Below, one piece after another: positions 10,964 through 22,039 of a DNA stretch of 43,627 bases. How positions within the stretch are numbered: position 1 is the stretch's first letter; each line of letters opens with the position of its first letter. The notes under the pieces were generated by a model, which was not told the DNA's origin, did not search any database, and worked only from the letters and a program-made list of their open reading frames with translations. Both the position numbers and the translations under genes were made by a program. Origin of the DNA: Butyriboletus loyo (Eukaryota > Basidiomycota > Agaricomycetes > Boletales > Boletaceae); the NCBI GenBank assembly GCA_038093515.1, contig JBBPSI010000206.1, forward strand, positions 1 to 43,627, read 5' to 3'.

Positions 10964-12601
10964 TCAACGGAAAGCCGTCTCCTCGTCCCGGGTGTCCAAC
11001 ACAGTCCAGTCCTCGCGCCTCCGCGAGTGAACTTTGTCTTGAGATCTGGGTTTTGCAGCCCACCCCCGTTTCTTCGTGTCCCGAGTTTTCTTCTCCTTAT
11101 CCCAACCATCGAAACTCCACCCGTCATCTTCACCAGGTTGCAGGACAGCATTCTTCCATGATTCCTCGTGGGGACTAGACGTCGACTTACGAGACCGGTC
11201 GCGAAGTGCAAGTCGTTCGATTCGCTGAAGAAGTCTCATCACCTCCGCTTCTCCCAACTCTCCCCAAGCCTTTCTCGCAAGTGGATCGACGTCCTTCGCA
11301 TTGTCGGGATTCGCATCAGCTCCCAGCTCAACTTCCCCCGACTCTACCGGTCGTCCCTCTCCAACTTCCCTCCGCACCCTCTCCACCACAACACGCGTCC
11401 TTCCGTCAATCTTGACTCCATTCGCCTTCATCTCTTCGAGCGAATTACATACCCCTTCCAAGTCCCCCCATCCTTCCCACTTGGCTTCCATCAGCTCGTT
11501 GTAGGCTGGTGCTGTGCATCCAAAGACGTAAGACGGTATTGACACGCGCGCAGCATGATTGAAGACAGCGAGTGAAAGTGATGGATTAGCATAGGTCGTT
11601 CGGAAGATACGCATCGCATGTGCGATGAGGTGAGGATAGATGGAGTGGTTGATGGGATGTTCTTTCGGCGATCTGGAAGACGACGAGGACGTCGTCGCAG
11701 CGTCCGTAGATAAAGCCGGCGTTATAGAACCACAATTTCCTTTCACTTCCTCCTTCGTCATACCAACACTGGATGCGGCCATCGCTCCCTGTACTTCCTC
11801 GTCCCGTTGCTGCGACTCCCCAAAAAGTTCCAACATCACCCATTGGAGGAGTTCGTAATCCGTGTTGAATAGTTCCATCGTTTCTTTTTTTCGATCCAGT
11901 TCCTCGTCGATAGCCGTAGTCCATCTAACACGCGATGTCTGACGACGCAGCGTGCGGAAGAGGTCGTTGAGCGGGGCCCCTGCACGACCAATGCTCGGTG
12001 TCTGGCCCGAGAATGACGGCGTGGACGACGATGGAGCATATGGAGCGGTAAAAGAAGACGTCCGCGCAGACGAGGACGAACCCGAACCCGGGGACTTTCC
12101 ACCCTGCGCAGACACCGCATTGAATATCAAATCAAACATCTCGTTAAACACGCTCATCTCGCGCGCCGTGATGGACGCGCGTTGATGTCTAACCCCCGAC
12201 GAGCGCTGCACAAGGCGCTGGTTTTGGTTTTGGTTTTGATTTTGGTTATGGCCATAGCCTTTCTTGCGTCCGACTCCGGAAAAGGAGGTGAGACCGGCAT
12301 TGGCGTTGACGTTGTTGCCATCGTTGAGGCGCGCGCGGAGTCGTTGAGCGGAGGGGGACGGGGTGGGGGTGGGGAGTGGAGAGACGGGATCGATGTCCGA
12401 GAAAACGTGATCCCATGGTGACTCCGGCGCGGTAAAGATAGAGTCTTGGGGCTTTTCTGCGGGTTGTTCGGTGGATGCAGCAGCGGGGCTGCTGGCGCTG
12501 GTGCTGGCGCTGGTGCTGGCACTGCTGGAGCGCGCAGGAGAGGCACCGAAAACAAAAAGGGCCGCAACCCGACGGGGTCGAGAACGACAGACCAACATCA
12601 T
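10964..12601 (-). CDS. Mtf2-like (Nam1) predicted mitochondrial RNA-processing protein
   Basis: A single 545-codon frame starts at the tandem ATG pair 12601/12598; the longer open frame to 12685 begins only with TTG. The N-terminus MMLVCRSRPRRVAALFVFG is Arg-rich, without acidic residues, and Ser/Ala-rich after it, as in a mitochondrial presequence. Then come low-complexity AST and NQ repeats (the NQ run is coded at about 12215-12250). A conserved-looking block follows: ITAREMSVFNEMFDLIF, then DEELDRKKETMELFNTDYELLQWVMLELF, then a helical region with AHAMRIFRTTYANPSLSLAVF. This layout matches my recollection of basidiomycete proteins annotated with a Mtf2 C-terminal domain; yeast Mtf2/Nam1 works with mitochondrial RNA polymerase in RNA handling. 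I am moderately sure of the family; function is by homology only. Confidence 0.6.
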   Translation of the reverse strand: MMLVCRSRPRRVAALFVFGASPARSSSASTSASTSASSPAAASTEQPAEKPQDSIFTAPESPWDHVFSDIDPVSPLPTPTPSPSAQRLRARLNDGNNVNANAGLTSFSGVGRKKGYGHNQNQNQNQNQRLVQRSSGVRHQRASITAREMSVFNEMFDLIFNAVSAQGGKSPGSGSSSSARTSSFTAPYAPSSSTPSFSGQTPSIGRAGAPLNDLFRTLRRQTSRVRWTTAIDEELDRKKETMELFNTDYELLQWVMLELFGESQQRDEEVQGAMAASSVGMTKEEVKGNCGSITPALSTDAATTSSSSSRSPKEHPINHSIYPHLIAHAMRIFRTTYANPSLSLAVFNHAARVSIPSYVFGCTAPAYNELMEAKWEGWGDLEGVCNSLEEMKANGVKIDGRTRVVVERVRREVGEGRPVESGEVELGADANPDNAKDVDPLARKAWGELGEAEVMRLLQRIERLALRDRSRKSTSSPHEESWKNAVLQPGEDDGWSFDGWDKEKKTRDTKKRGWAAKPRSQDKVHSRRREDWTVLDTRDEETAFR

Positions 12602-12687
12602 GAGGATGAATGAGGGGTTGCACCGAGTAAACAAACGCTCTCGAGCTAGCCTGCCAAGGAAGGGTATGGCGCAGAAGAAGAACAACG

Positions 12688-12694
12688 TTATATA
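12688..12694 (-). promoter_or_regulatory. TATA-like box between the Mtf2-like gene and tRNA-Ser
   Basis: TATATAA on the minus strand lies 87 bp upstream of the predicted ATG at 12601. It is also about 23-29 bp upstream of the 5' end of the plus-strand tRNA gene at 12717, so it may serve either transcript. Confidence 0.4.
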
Positions 12695-12716
12695 GCGTCC
12701 GATCTTGCTTTAACAA

Positions 12717-12798
12717 GGCGCTATAGCCAAGTGGTTACGGCGACAGATTAGAAATCTGTTCCTCTTTGAGGGCGCAGGTTCGAATCCTGCTGGCGTCG
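12717..12798 (+). tRNA. tRNA-Ser (anticodon AGA)
   Basis: This is an 82-nt gene that folds as a class II tRNA. The acceptor stem is GGCGCTA paired with TGGCGTC (two G-T wobbles), discriminator G. A D-arm starts TAGCCAAGTGG (A box). The anticodon stem is ACAGA/TCTGT around loop TTAGAAA, giving AGA, which reads UCU serine codons after A34 modification to inosine. A long variable arm, typical of serine tRNAs, follows; the T arm is GCAGG TTCGAAT CCTGC (B box). No intron is present. CCA is not encoded, as expected in eukaryotes. Confidence 0.97.
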
Positions 12799-12800
12799 AA

Positions 12801-12813
12801 CTTTTTCTTTTTC
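12801..12813 (+). terminator. Pol III terminator of tRNA-Ser
   Basis: A run of five T begins at 12802, four bases after the tRNA end, followed by a second T5 run after one C. Confidence 0.85.
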
Positions 12814-13723
12814 GTTTACTTTTGATCAGTGAGGTGAGGTGTTTTCTTACGCAACACGATTTACTCTCCTATTTCAATGTTTGGAACACATGTTGCATGG
12901 TTTGTATCGACAACCTTGAATCGTTCCTCAGGGGGGACACGTCAAAGGATGATCAAGTCAACGACTTTCTGATTCCATATGGGATCATGATCATGATCCA
13001 AACATGTTGTGTGGGTCGAGCAGCCTTCCGAACTCTACAATCCAGGACTGCGCTTCATTCTCGTTTTTTCCATTATCGCGAATCTACCAAAGAAGAAAAA
13101 AAAAAGTGTACGTGTCACATACGGAAGACAAGAGCAAAAGAAGAAAAAAAAGAAGGGATGCGAGATATTATAAAACCATGTACTCGAAGAACGAAGGTGG
13201 ATAACGCGAGATATATCGACATAGGTATGTACGATTGGTATAAATTCCTTACAAGAAACAAACACAAAGATGGGGGGATCCCGTCCACATGAAGCAAGAA
13301 GTGAGATGCCCAGAGATGCAATTAGTAACCAAAATAGAAATGAAACAAAGAGCAAATGAAAAATGAATGAACATTTGTGAGTAGCGAGCCAGGGGAAGGA
13401 TGACCGATGTGAAAGTAAAGAGGATAAACTTGAAGTGCGAACATTTAGTAGTACGCCAAGGTACCGATGAACATGGGAGAGGTGAAGCCATTGATAGAGG
13501 TGTTGGTATTGGTAAGTGCATTTCGAGTACATTGATTAGCAAGGACAGTGGGAAAGTGAGCGAATCGGGTGGTGCGTTGGTCTGGCCAGTAAGCATGTAA
13601 GTGTTCAAGCGAACGACATGTGTCAGATGGAGGGTGAAAGAAGTTAGTTAGCCATTGTTTTGGAAGGCCTATCCTTGGTATCCTAGGCGTTTCCAGTCGA
13701 CAGTGATTATAATGGGTGGTAAT
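12814..13723. other. Intergenic, 3' flank of the RhoGAP gene
   Basis: Contains A-rich runs (around 13090-13160) and short antisense ORFs. One minus frame (about 13600-13449) ends GFTSPMFIGTLAYY then stop and looks mildly protein-like, but has no start or domain. No gene is called. Confidence 0.45.
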
Positions 13724-16700
13724 TTATCTTCTACTCCGAGACTTGGACGCACGGGGTTTTGGAGAGCTAGGGAGACTCGCGCCTCGCCCATGAACAGGCA
13801 CGTAATCCTCGTCGACCCCGCGGCAATCGAGGTGTAAAAGCAGGTTATAGACGAACAGTTGCTCGAATCTATTCATCAATTTGATATTGCTTATCACAGA
13901 TTGGATATATGAATACTCACTGCGAGTTTGTAAACACGACCTTCATCGAATCCGAGCTACATCTCAATAGATTCGGGGCCATGACTAGTGCCATGTTCGC
14001 AGCCGTCATCTTCGTGTTTGCTAACACTTTCTCCTCCAAAAAGAACTGTAAAAAGCTGATAATGAAGAGCACGACCCTCCGATTGATCGTTGGCAGTCGT
14101 TGAACGATCGCAATACACGAAGCTGGCTCAGCGGCCGCAGTAATACAGTCATTGTACAACTCTTCGGGAACAAGCGGGTCCAAGAGCTCCCGGAGCCACA
14201 GCTTAAGGAGTGACGCAAGGACATGCGGATCGTCGACGTTCTCGAGCGTGTAATATCCCCTGTCAATCCGGATCTTGAGCTCCGAAACGAGATCGCCATC
14301 GCCTGGTACTCGAAAGATTCCTTCGCATTTTGTACCGCCCAACGCGAGAATGCCGTCGCCTAGGAATGGGAGGATGATTGGTATCTTCTCGTTGGGGTAG
14401 TTGCGCTCTTGCAGACGCATAACTGCATCCAATGATTCTCCAAACGTGGACGGATTGAACGCTGCATCAGACGCGGTCTCGATCTCGGTCACAGATGGTG
14501 GTTTCCCCCTCGGACCCTTCTTCGATATGGCAGACAATCGACGTAAACAGTGTTTCGCCATGACGTCCACGCGGCCTTCAGATTGGGATGTCCGCTGGAG
14601 AATGAAGGAGTGTAGGTAGGCCTCGAAGTTTTTCGATGGGGGAAACGCGATTAGCAGTACACAGAGCATCTGCCATCCTTTGAAAACGCTCTCCGAGTTG
14701 GGATTGCCACTCAATTGCTTCATTAACTGGCAGTAAATTTCGTCTCGTAGTTCTCCGTGCGCGAGGCCCTCTCCTAATAACCATCGTTCTTCCTCCAGGA
14801 GGCCCATCGAATTAGTAGGAAGCGAACTCGTTGACCCATTGTGTACAGGTATGCCAGCTGGCCTCTCCCGCTCACGGTCACCCATGATATGTTGGATCAC
14901 CTTGAAGATTTTGACTGCATCCGTTTTTAGAGGACGATTCAGTGTGAGGAGGGGCGATGTGAGCGGGGCCTTTTGCCATGTCATCATTTGTGCCACCGGG
15001 ACTCTACGGCGGAATATAAATCCGGTACGATGCGTGGAGAAGTATTGTCTGGCGTAATCCGATTCTACGAATTGTTGAATATCCGAGGCGAGGTCATGAG
15101 GAAGCACAGGATATGTCCTATGAGACAATTGTCAACCGACTTTGCCTTGGTGAGGTATAGGTGTACAAACCCTGATGCAAGCGTTGCTGTGGGAGCACGA
15201 TGATAGGAAGGTGGAGGACTTCCTGAGGTCGCGATAGGGATAGGTTTGCCAGTCGACCGGTTCTTGAGTGGACTCATGTCCAGCGAAGCCTCTGCCAAGC
15301 CTAATTAGGAATGCCGTATTAGTCAAGGAATCCGACTCACCTTCATTGGGGATGGGGCTACTGATAGTCTTGCCATTCACGGTTGGTGGCGTAGATGTGC
15401 TCCGTGTCATCCAGAAGGCGCCATGTGTCGTTAAACTCTTCGTCGGAGATTGAGTGATGTCGCGCTTCTCCTTGGACTTTGAACTCGAACTACTCGTGCT
15501 TGGACGTGGCTTGCTCTCCGCGGCGCCAGGACGAAGCACCATAGGATGACCATGATCAGACGTTGATCTCCTCTCTGATAACGAGAGCATCTCCACCGCG
15601 GCGTTCAAACTTTGCGGTACTGGTGACCTATATGGCACGTGTGAGGAAGACTTGGATCTCGATCGCGATGGTGACCCATCCCCAGTATCGGACATTGCAC
15701 CGTTGCTAGCACTATTGTGCCGTTGCTTCTCCTCCTTGGGACTCGACTTGCCATTTGCAGAACTGAGCGATATCGACTTACGAGAAGCAGGGGTAGAAGG
15801 TTCTGATGCGTAGGGGGATGCAGGAATCGGAGGAAGATGGGTGTGCAATCCGTTCGGCCAACCACGGGTCGACCCGTTTGGTTGTCCATGTTGGTCGTTT
15901 GTGAAGGAGCGTCTCACAGGTGGCGATTGGTGGTTTTGTCTTTTGGCATGACTCGCGCTCGTCGTCAGTGTGATCCGGCCTGGAGAAGTACGTGTTGACG
16001 AGTGCGAGGGTCGTGCTGGCAGATCCGCGTCGTCCGATCGAGGTGAGACATGGCGGGTATCCTTGTCAACACCGCCGGTTTGTGCTCGAGCCTTGCGATG
16101 GGCTTGGCGGTCGGGTGTCGCGGCCTGGTTACCAGCGGAGGTTTTCTTCCGCATGCCAGCTTGGGAGAGACGACGACCAAGGGCCGTTTGCTAATGCATC
16201 ACAGTAAGCATGTTGTGAACGAGGCTAGGGAGTTCGAGTTACTTGGATGACGGTCAGGGGAATGACGAATCCTCCTGGGCGCTCCCAGACGGTCTCGCCC
16301 GTTTTAGTTTGATAATAATATGGTATTCCGCCACGAGACTCGTCACTGAGTTCCCACCACTCGCCATTCTCGTTGGGAGGGAGCCTGAAAGATGGAAACG
16401 ACATAAAACTGAGAAACAACGTTTGAAATTTGTGACGATACGACTCACACAAAGGTGCCCGCCGGAGGGTCCCAGCTAACCTGGCCTGTCGCTGGACATG
16501 CAAAGAACGTCGTGCTGGTCTTAAAGAAGCGCGACGGCGCTCGTACTGGTCATCGACGGCGCGGAGCACGAGACAGGACGTACTTGTGGATCGACCAAAG
16601 TAACCCAAAAGTTCGCGCCCCAAGTCGAGCTGTCTGGATCGAGTGGTGCAAATGTTCCCGACGGACGAGGACTCCGCAACGGCTCGCCGTTCACGTTTAC

Positions 16701-16865
16701 TTGCGGTACTACTATCGCAGACTGGGTGGAGGCGCCATTGAGCGTTACATCGGCCTTGGCCGGCGACGGTTCGGGTGGCGTGGCAGGGGTAGCAGAGGGA
16801 TTGGGAGAGGACGCGGTCTGATCGAGGGTCTTATCGGGTTCGACGGTGGCCATTGGGCGTAGCAT
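13724..16865 (-). CDS. WW-MyTH4-RhoGAP protein (Vilse/ARHGAP39-like)
   Basis: GTPase-activating protein for Rho-family GTPases, predicted from seven exons (minus): 16865-16584, 16519-16449, 16384-16243, 16190-15341, 15300-15171, 15117-13921, 13868-13724; in phase, 938 aa. Two WW-like modules near the N-terminus: a divergent one (FWVTLVDPQ..VSWDPPAG, about 88-115) and a clearer one (EWWELSDE..YYYQTKTGETVWERP, about 124-155). A long Ser/Pro/Arg-rich linker follows. The MyTH4 domain (about 530-690) contains LLGEGLAHGELRDEIYCQLMKQL, here only cited by its ends. RhoGAP spans about 715-905 with the arginine finger in GIFRVPG, then LLKLWLRELLDPLVPEEL and ANMALVMAPNLLR, closing in VYNLLLHL. A basic tail (KPRASKSRSRR) ends the protein. 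The combination points to actin or microtubule-linked Rho signalling. Confidence 0.94.
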
Positions 16866-17396
16866 TGGCGACTAGGTGCGGATCGCGTGCAGGGAGAAAG
16901 AGAAAAAAAAAGTAAAGAACAGACTTAACGATTCCAAAAGGTAAAATACAAAACGAAGATCTCGTCGAGCGGATGGCGACGGTGTACTGAGCCGGCCGAG
17001 GAGGATACTGACGAAACGTCAAACTCAAACGTTGAAAATTTGTGGTCACGAAAGCGAGCTTTGGGTGCGGAAAGACCTCCCCGTTCAAGCCTGAGGTTCC
17101 TATCCCGTAATCCCATTTAGTAACTCCGTATGTCCTCCTCGCCTACTCGGTTAACACCAGACCTGACCATCATTGTACTCGGGAGTCGGGAGGTTGTCAC
17201 CACTGCGACAGACAGGGATCCCATCGTGTCAACGAATCTTTCCGTCGAGTCCGAAGGGCCCCATCAAACCATACCGATTGACGCGCTAAAATGAAAAAGG
17301 TGCGCGGTTGCTGTGTTCATTTGCCGAGGAAAGACAGCTCCAACAGTTGAACTTGACAGATGCTGGCTTCCTAACTACATATTCAGGTCCTGACCA
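16866..17396. other. Intergenic: promoter region of the RhoGAP gene
   Basis: Lies between the RhoGAP start at 16865 and the stop of the next minus gene at 17397. An A-rich run occurs at about 16900-16915. I see no gene or clear regulatory motif. Confidence 0.5.
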
Positions 17397-18416
17397 TTAC
17401 TTCTTCTGCGTTCTCTTCGCATCTTCTGCGAACTTGCTCAGTAACTTTACGTCCGCTTGATCCCCATTCAGCGAATTCTCAACTCGCTCGTATATCTTCG
17501 CGAGTCCTCTGTAGACATCACCTTCTTTCCCACCCACGAATTCCCCGATTTCCTCCATCTCTCCTACCCACCGGTATGCTTTCGCAAGCATTGGTGGCAC
17601 CGTCTTTGCCACCCGGTCGAGTACTCCGGGCTGCGACAGGCTCAGCTCTTTGATAAGCGCTTCTGCAGTTGCTGGTGATGACGCGTGTGCAGCTAAAGTG
17701 GGCGTCGAAGTGCATTCATCGTATCATCCACTTTTTGCTTACCCAAGATCATCGTCGTGTATAAACCAGTCATTCCCTTGGTGATTCCCTTTACGTGTCG
17801 CTCAACCCTTCTGTCAGGCTTGCATCTGGAACGGAAGACTGCTCACCGCATATGACATTTTGAGCGCACTTGCATCTCCCACCCCTGCACCCTCTCCCGT
17901 CAACGGCGAAACTTTCAGCCCATACTTGGAGAGAACTGCAAAGGCTTCCAGTTCGTTTCTATCCTCCGCCGCAGCCGATGCGTAGAACGTAGGGTCGTAA
18001 CCATCCCTCGGTGGACCTCCAATGATACTGGCATCTACGAACTTTATTCCAGTACCTATGAAGATTCCTGCGATCCGTTTCACCGTCTCTGGACTGACAG
18101 CATTACAATCTGCAAACACCAAAGGCCCGAGGCTGGCTTGTCTGCTCCGGTTTGCGGCAGTATCCCGAATATTCTCGGCAAACGATACGGCGTCCCGAGG
18201 GGGCAGTATACTCAATATCCAGTTTGCCTCGACTACAATATCGTCTAAAGATGCATCAAGCATAGCTGCTTCCTTGGCGCGTTGGCGCGTCGCCTCGGAG
18301 CGTCCGTCCAAGTTGGTGTATACTGTGCAACCGGCCGTGGTGAGTCTTTTGGCCACCGCGGAGCCCATCGTTCCGGCTGCGATGACTGCAAACCGAGGCG
18401 ATGCTACAGTAGCCAT
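17397..18416 (-). CDS. NAD(P)-binding 6-PGDH-like dehydrogenase with DUF1932 C-terminal domain
   Basis: Member of the beta-hydroxyacid dehydrogenase superfamily. Exons (minus): 18416-17847, 17788-17743, 17692-17397; in phase, 303 aa. The start ATG gives MATVASPRFAVIAAGTMGSAVAKRL, a Rossmann fold whose glycine motif is AAGTMGSA. Later come SILPPRDAV, the substrate-loop region FVDASIIGGPPRDG, and GVGDASALKMSYAGITKG with the Lys that aligns with the catalytic Lys of the superfamily. The C-terminal helical part (LSLSQPGVLDRV..KAYRWVGEMEEIGEF) matches DUF1932. The substrate is unknown; no signal peptide is seen, so probably cytosolic. Fungal relatives are generally annotated as putative phosphogluconate or hydroxyisobutyrate dehydrogenases without proof. 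Confidence 0.9.
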
Positions 18417-19578
18417 GATGTTGGAAGTAAAAGATAAAGGACGGTGGCTATAGATAGATTGTCATTTTGCGTTGTAACTATTTTCAGCTACTGAATTTGA
18501 CTAACAGCATCAGTCCAGTATCCTTTGGTGTGGTGTGTGGTGTGGGCTGGAATCTAGATCATGGTGGGGGTCGCGCACGAGGACAACCTCAAGTAGAATT
18601 GGCCAGCCAAGCATTAGGCCTAAACGGGCAGCATGAAAGAGAAAGTGATCATCACATCCCAGTTTCAATACTGCCACTGGCTGCTTTGCCTTGAGTTCTC
18701 GGTGGGAATAACTCCGCCCGGCATGCGTATTCCAAGTGCCAAAGACACGAAGACATACATATGCTTTGTAGACTGCCTCGAGATGAGATGGGCCCTACGG
18801 AACCTGGTGGAGCGGCGAGTAACGATGTTGCCTCGTCTTGAGGGGAGTTCTCCGTGGAAGGCATGCGACAGTATGTCACTTTCAACGGGTTGATGTCTAT
18901 GTCAATCAACGAGATTCAGCAAACGTGAACTGATGCCTTACAATCAAGTACTCTACAACGCTCCGAATGATCAGTTCAGACATATCCGAGCGTTCCAAGG
19001 TCTCTTGACTTGTTATTGTGTACCACTTGACATCGTCCCATTAAACATATGAACGCCGTCTTCTGCCAGGTCTTAATGGAAGGATCCGAAGTTTTCTGAC
19101 AAGTCGATTAGCTCCAAGCTACGTCTGGTGACGCTAACTGTGGGATTTACTGAGTCGTGCTATTCACATTACTTAATTACCTGGGAACATGGAGCCTGGA
19201 AGCAGCAATCAATAATCAAGCGGCCCCGTTCCAAGTTGCTGTAAACGGACTTGGATAAAGCCGCTCGGTTCTGGAGGAGGAGTGTCGATCTTGATTAGGT
19301 AATTCGGTACCACGGAATGTCGGTTTCCTCCGGATTTGTGGACACCGCGGTGAGTGCTGTTCAATTCAGCAGCCTGGCAGCCACGCGCCTGAACACAACG
19401 TGGACTCAAAGTGAAGTCGTTTCAGGACCCTGGCGCGTATCAAGTCACATCGCCAAAAGGTTGTCCCTTTTCATCCATAGTTAGCACTTGTCACTCATAT
19501 TTCTTTCATGAACCACTATGCAGGTCGCAAACCGCGTTTTTCTTGACTCTCACGCAACATACCGAGAAGTTCAGAATC
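18417..19578. other. Divergent intergenic region, with an orphan exon-like segment
   Basis: This separates the minus-strand block from the plus-strand block and must hold promoters for both flanking genes. On the minus strand at 18864-18759 there is an exon-like reading: ATG, then MPSTENSPQDEATSLLAAPP and GPISSRGSLQSI, followed by a GTATGT donor. The acidic ExxxLL motif resembles N-termini of fungal vacuolar transporters, but no membrane segments follow. It may be a gene remnant or chance. Nothing else is recognisable. Confidence 0.35.
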
Positions 19579-21338
19579 ATGATGCGCCAACTGAGCACCC
19601 TGTGTTTGCAGAGACACATGTGCTCAAAGTACGTCAATGTCACTCCATTGAGCTCTTTTGTACGACATTACACAGGTGAGTCTCCACAACGCATGCTATC
19701 GTTTATTTTGTTTCACTTGGTTCTCATACTGATCCCGTTGCAAAAGCTCATAAGGTTGCCTCGCCTTTGGCGTTCGTGTTTGATATCGTCCGTGACATGC
19801 TCAGGTTTTCCTGCGACCCGAACATGTTGTAGTTTGACTGACTTCCCACCCGTGGTTCAGGATGGCGTTCTCATTCGCGGTGACAACGCCCTACCAGCCG
19901 CAAAGCGTGCATTGTCAATCCTAGATGGTAACAATCAATTCGGCGTGTATGTCTTTTTTCTTTTTTTCCCGCTCCACCTTTCTTCACGTCCTGATCGCTT
20001 TCCCGAAGTAAAATACCTTACCTCTTAGTAAACGATACCTCATGTTTCCCACTTCCCATCAAACTCAATTATCCTTCAGCTAACTAACGGCGGTGGCGTG
20101 AGCGAGTCAGAGCGCTGCCACAAACTCAGTCAACTACTGGGGGTCAGAGTAAGATCCGCGGTGCGAGATGACCTGTGCCATTCACTGACAAGATTCCGTA
20201 CAGATCGATCCGGAACGATATATTCAGGCGCACACCGTGCTAAAATCTGTCGTGCACAAGTATACTGGTCTACCGGTGCTGGTGCTCGGTGGCAAGGGCA
20301 ATACCCTCCGCAAGGTTGCCGAAGGGTACTTATTGGATATGTTTTTCCGCGTCACCCTGCTGACATAGATTTCTGATCCCGAGAATAGCTATGGTCTCAA
20401 GCATGTTTACACGACCCTGGACATACTTGCTTGGAATAAGTCGTAAGTCATTCGCAATCGTTCGGTTCCCAGAAGTTTCTCAAACAGGTAACTGTCAGTG
20501 TGTGGCCGTTTCACAGTCTTACGGTTGAAGAGCGGGAGTCAGTCAAGGTTAGTCCGCTTGCTGGTACTCCGATCAATTCTTCAATCAAGCGAAATCTGGT
20601 GTTCATTAGATAACCGATTTCTCTAAAACCTGCATCGCCGCTATCATTGTATTTCATGATCCTCGAAACTGGGCCCTTGATATCCAAGTGATGTGCGATT
20701 TGATCCAATCAGGCGGCGTTATGGGCGGTCCCTACTTGCCAGATCATACGCGAAAGGCGGTCGACCTCGTTTTCTGCAATCCGGATCTCGTATGGAAGTC
20801 GGATTTTGATAGACCGCGACTTGGTCAAGGCGCGTTCAAAGTAGCTTTCCAAGCAGTTTACAAGGTGACTGCGTTGAATCTTCTAGAGACAATGACCAGA
20901 CATTTTACCGCAGTCGCTAAACGGAGCGCCATATCCGTATACCCAATTTGGAAAACCGACAGAAGCGACTTACAAGTTCGCGGAGCAAGTGTTGGGGGGA
21001 CAACTGCTAGAAAAATCTTGTGTTGACTCGGTGTTAGTGACAAATAAGAACAATATGTTGTTCCAGCTGACAATTGCATAATTCCCTCGGCAGGTACATG
21101 GTTGGAGGTGAGTCGCAAAGTCTGCCATACCAAGAATGGCAACGAATTCGTGTTGCGCTCCTCAGACAATCCAGAGTCCGACATTGCAGGGGCGAATGCC
21201 GCACGTTGGAAGTCTATATTGGTCAGGACGGGTGTGTACGACCCTCGTCAGGGACCGCCAAGCCACCGCCCAACACACGAGGTCGAGGACGTGGAGCAAG
21301 CTGTGCAATGGGCACTGGAGCAGGAGTTTCAGCTGTAA
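19579..21338 (+). CDS. HAD-superfamily phosphatase, HDHD5/CECR5 (yeast YKR070W) family
   Basis: Predicted class IIA HAD hydrolase. Twelve exons: 19579-19675, 19747-19787, 19861-19946, 20009-20027, 20080-20148, 20204-20325, 20389-20442, 20517-20547, 20610-20864, 20914-21032, 21094-21107, 21166-21338; phase holds throughout, 359 aa. The N-terminus (MMRQLSTLCLQRHMCSK) is basic and hydroxylated like a mitochondrial presequence. Motif I is FVFDIDGVLIRG (nucleophile Asp and acid/base Asp present), motif II LLLTNGGGVSE, then FHDPRNWALDIQ, FGKPTEATYKFAEQV, and motif IV VYMVGDNPESDIAGAN. All match the CECR5 family order and its usual 350-420 aa length. Two micro-exons (19 and 14 nt) are needed to keep the conserved PYLLLTN and YMVGD motifs. 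The substrate is not known. Confidence 0.94.
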
Positions 21339-22039
21339 GCGTGAGGCGGCGAGGAAGGCAGAAAACCTTGCCACAGTTCAAAGGATTAGGCAGGATGATC
21401 TTAATGTTGCACGTCGGCAATGCCTGGTTAACATAGACGTAACCGTGGCCATGGCCGTCAGCATGCCTAAGACCGATATGGTGGACTTGATTCTCAGGAG
21501 CATGTCGGACAGGTATTTGATCTGGGGCTGTCCAACAAGTCGATCAGCACGCTCCACGACTTGAGCGGTCAGGTCTGTTTGTTTGTTTTGTTTCTTTCAA
21601 CACGCGGTTTTTAAGGTTGTGGAAGAGCTGGGATCTCAGATCGGTCAGTTGATGAATCAACTCACAAGGGCATGTTGTCGGCGAGCGGCCACGCAGTGAT
21701 CACGCTTTGTAGGCTCAGCGGACTCGATGGTGACACGGCGTAGAAATAAGACTCGGGTAAGAATTTCACCTCAACTTTAAATTCATCTCAATGTCGATAT
21801 CATGGGATCGGGTTTTGTTCGTCAGGTTATCATTTCCTTTTGGGGTAAATTGTGCCGAAATCAAATTTAGGTTAGTATTGCCTCGGTCATTGCAGATGGT
21901 ATTTAGTATTCACTATCGGAGTTGCAGGGTTCCAAGAGGTTGTCAGTCCCATGTATAAAGCGTTTCCAACTTGAATATGTCCACCGATTGACCTTCGAGT
22001 GCTCAACCTTCTCGGCTTGACTCTCCCCTTCCTCCTAAC
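21339..22039. other. Intergenic between the HAD and transcription factor genes
   Basis: Probably HAD 3' UTR followed by the promoter of the zinc-finger gene. A plus ORF running to 21564 overlaps the last HAD exon in another frame and is not conserved-looking. Confidence 0.5.

Noticed and set aside
13035..13608. Minus ORFs of 119-165 codons downstream of the RhoGAP gene
   Set aside because: Hydrophobic/Ser-rich readings with mutually overlapping frames and no family; more likely 3' UTR and intergenic DNA.
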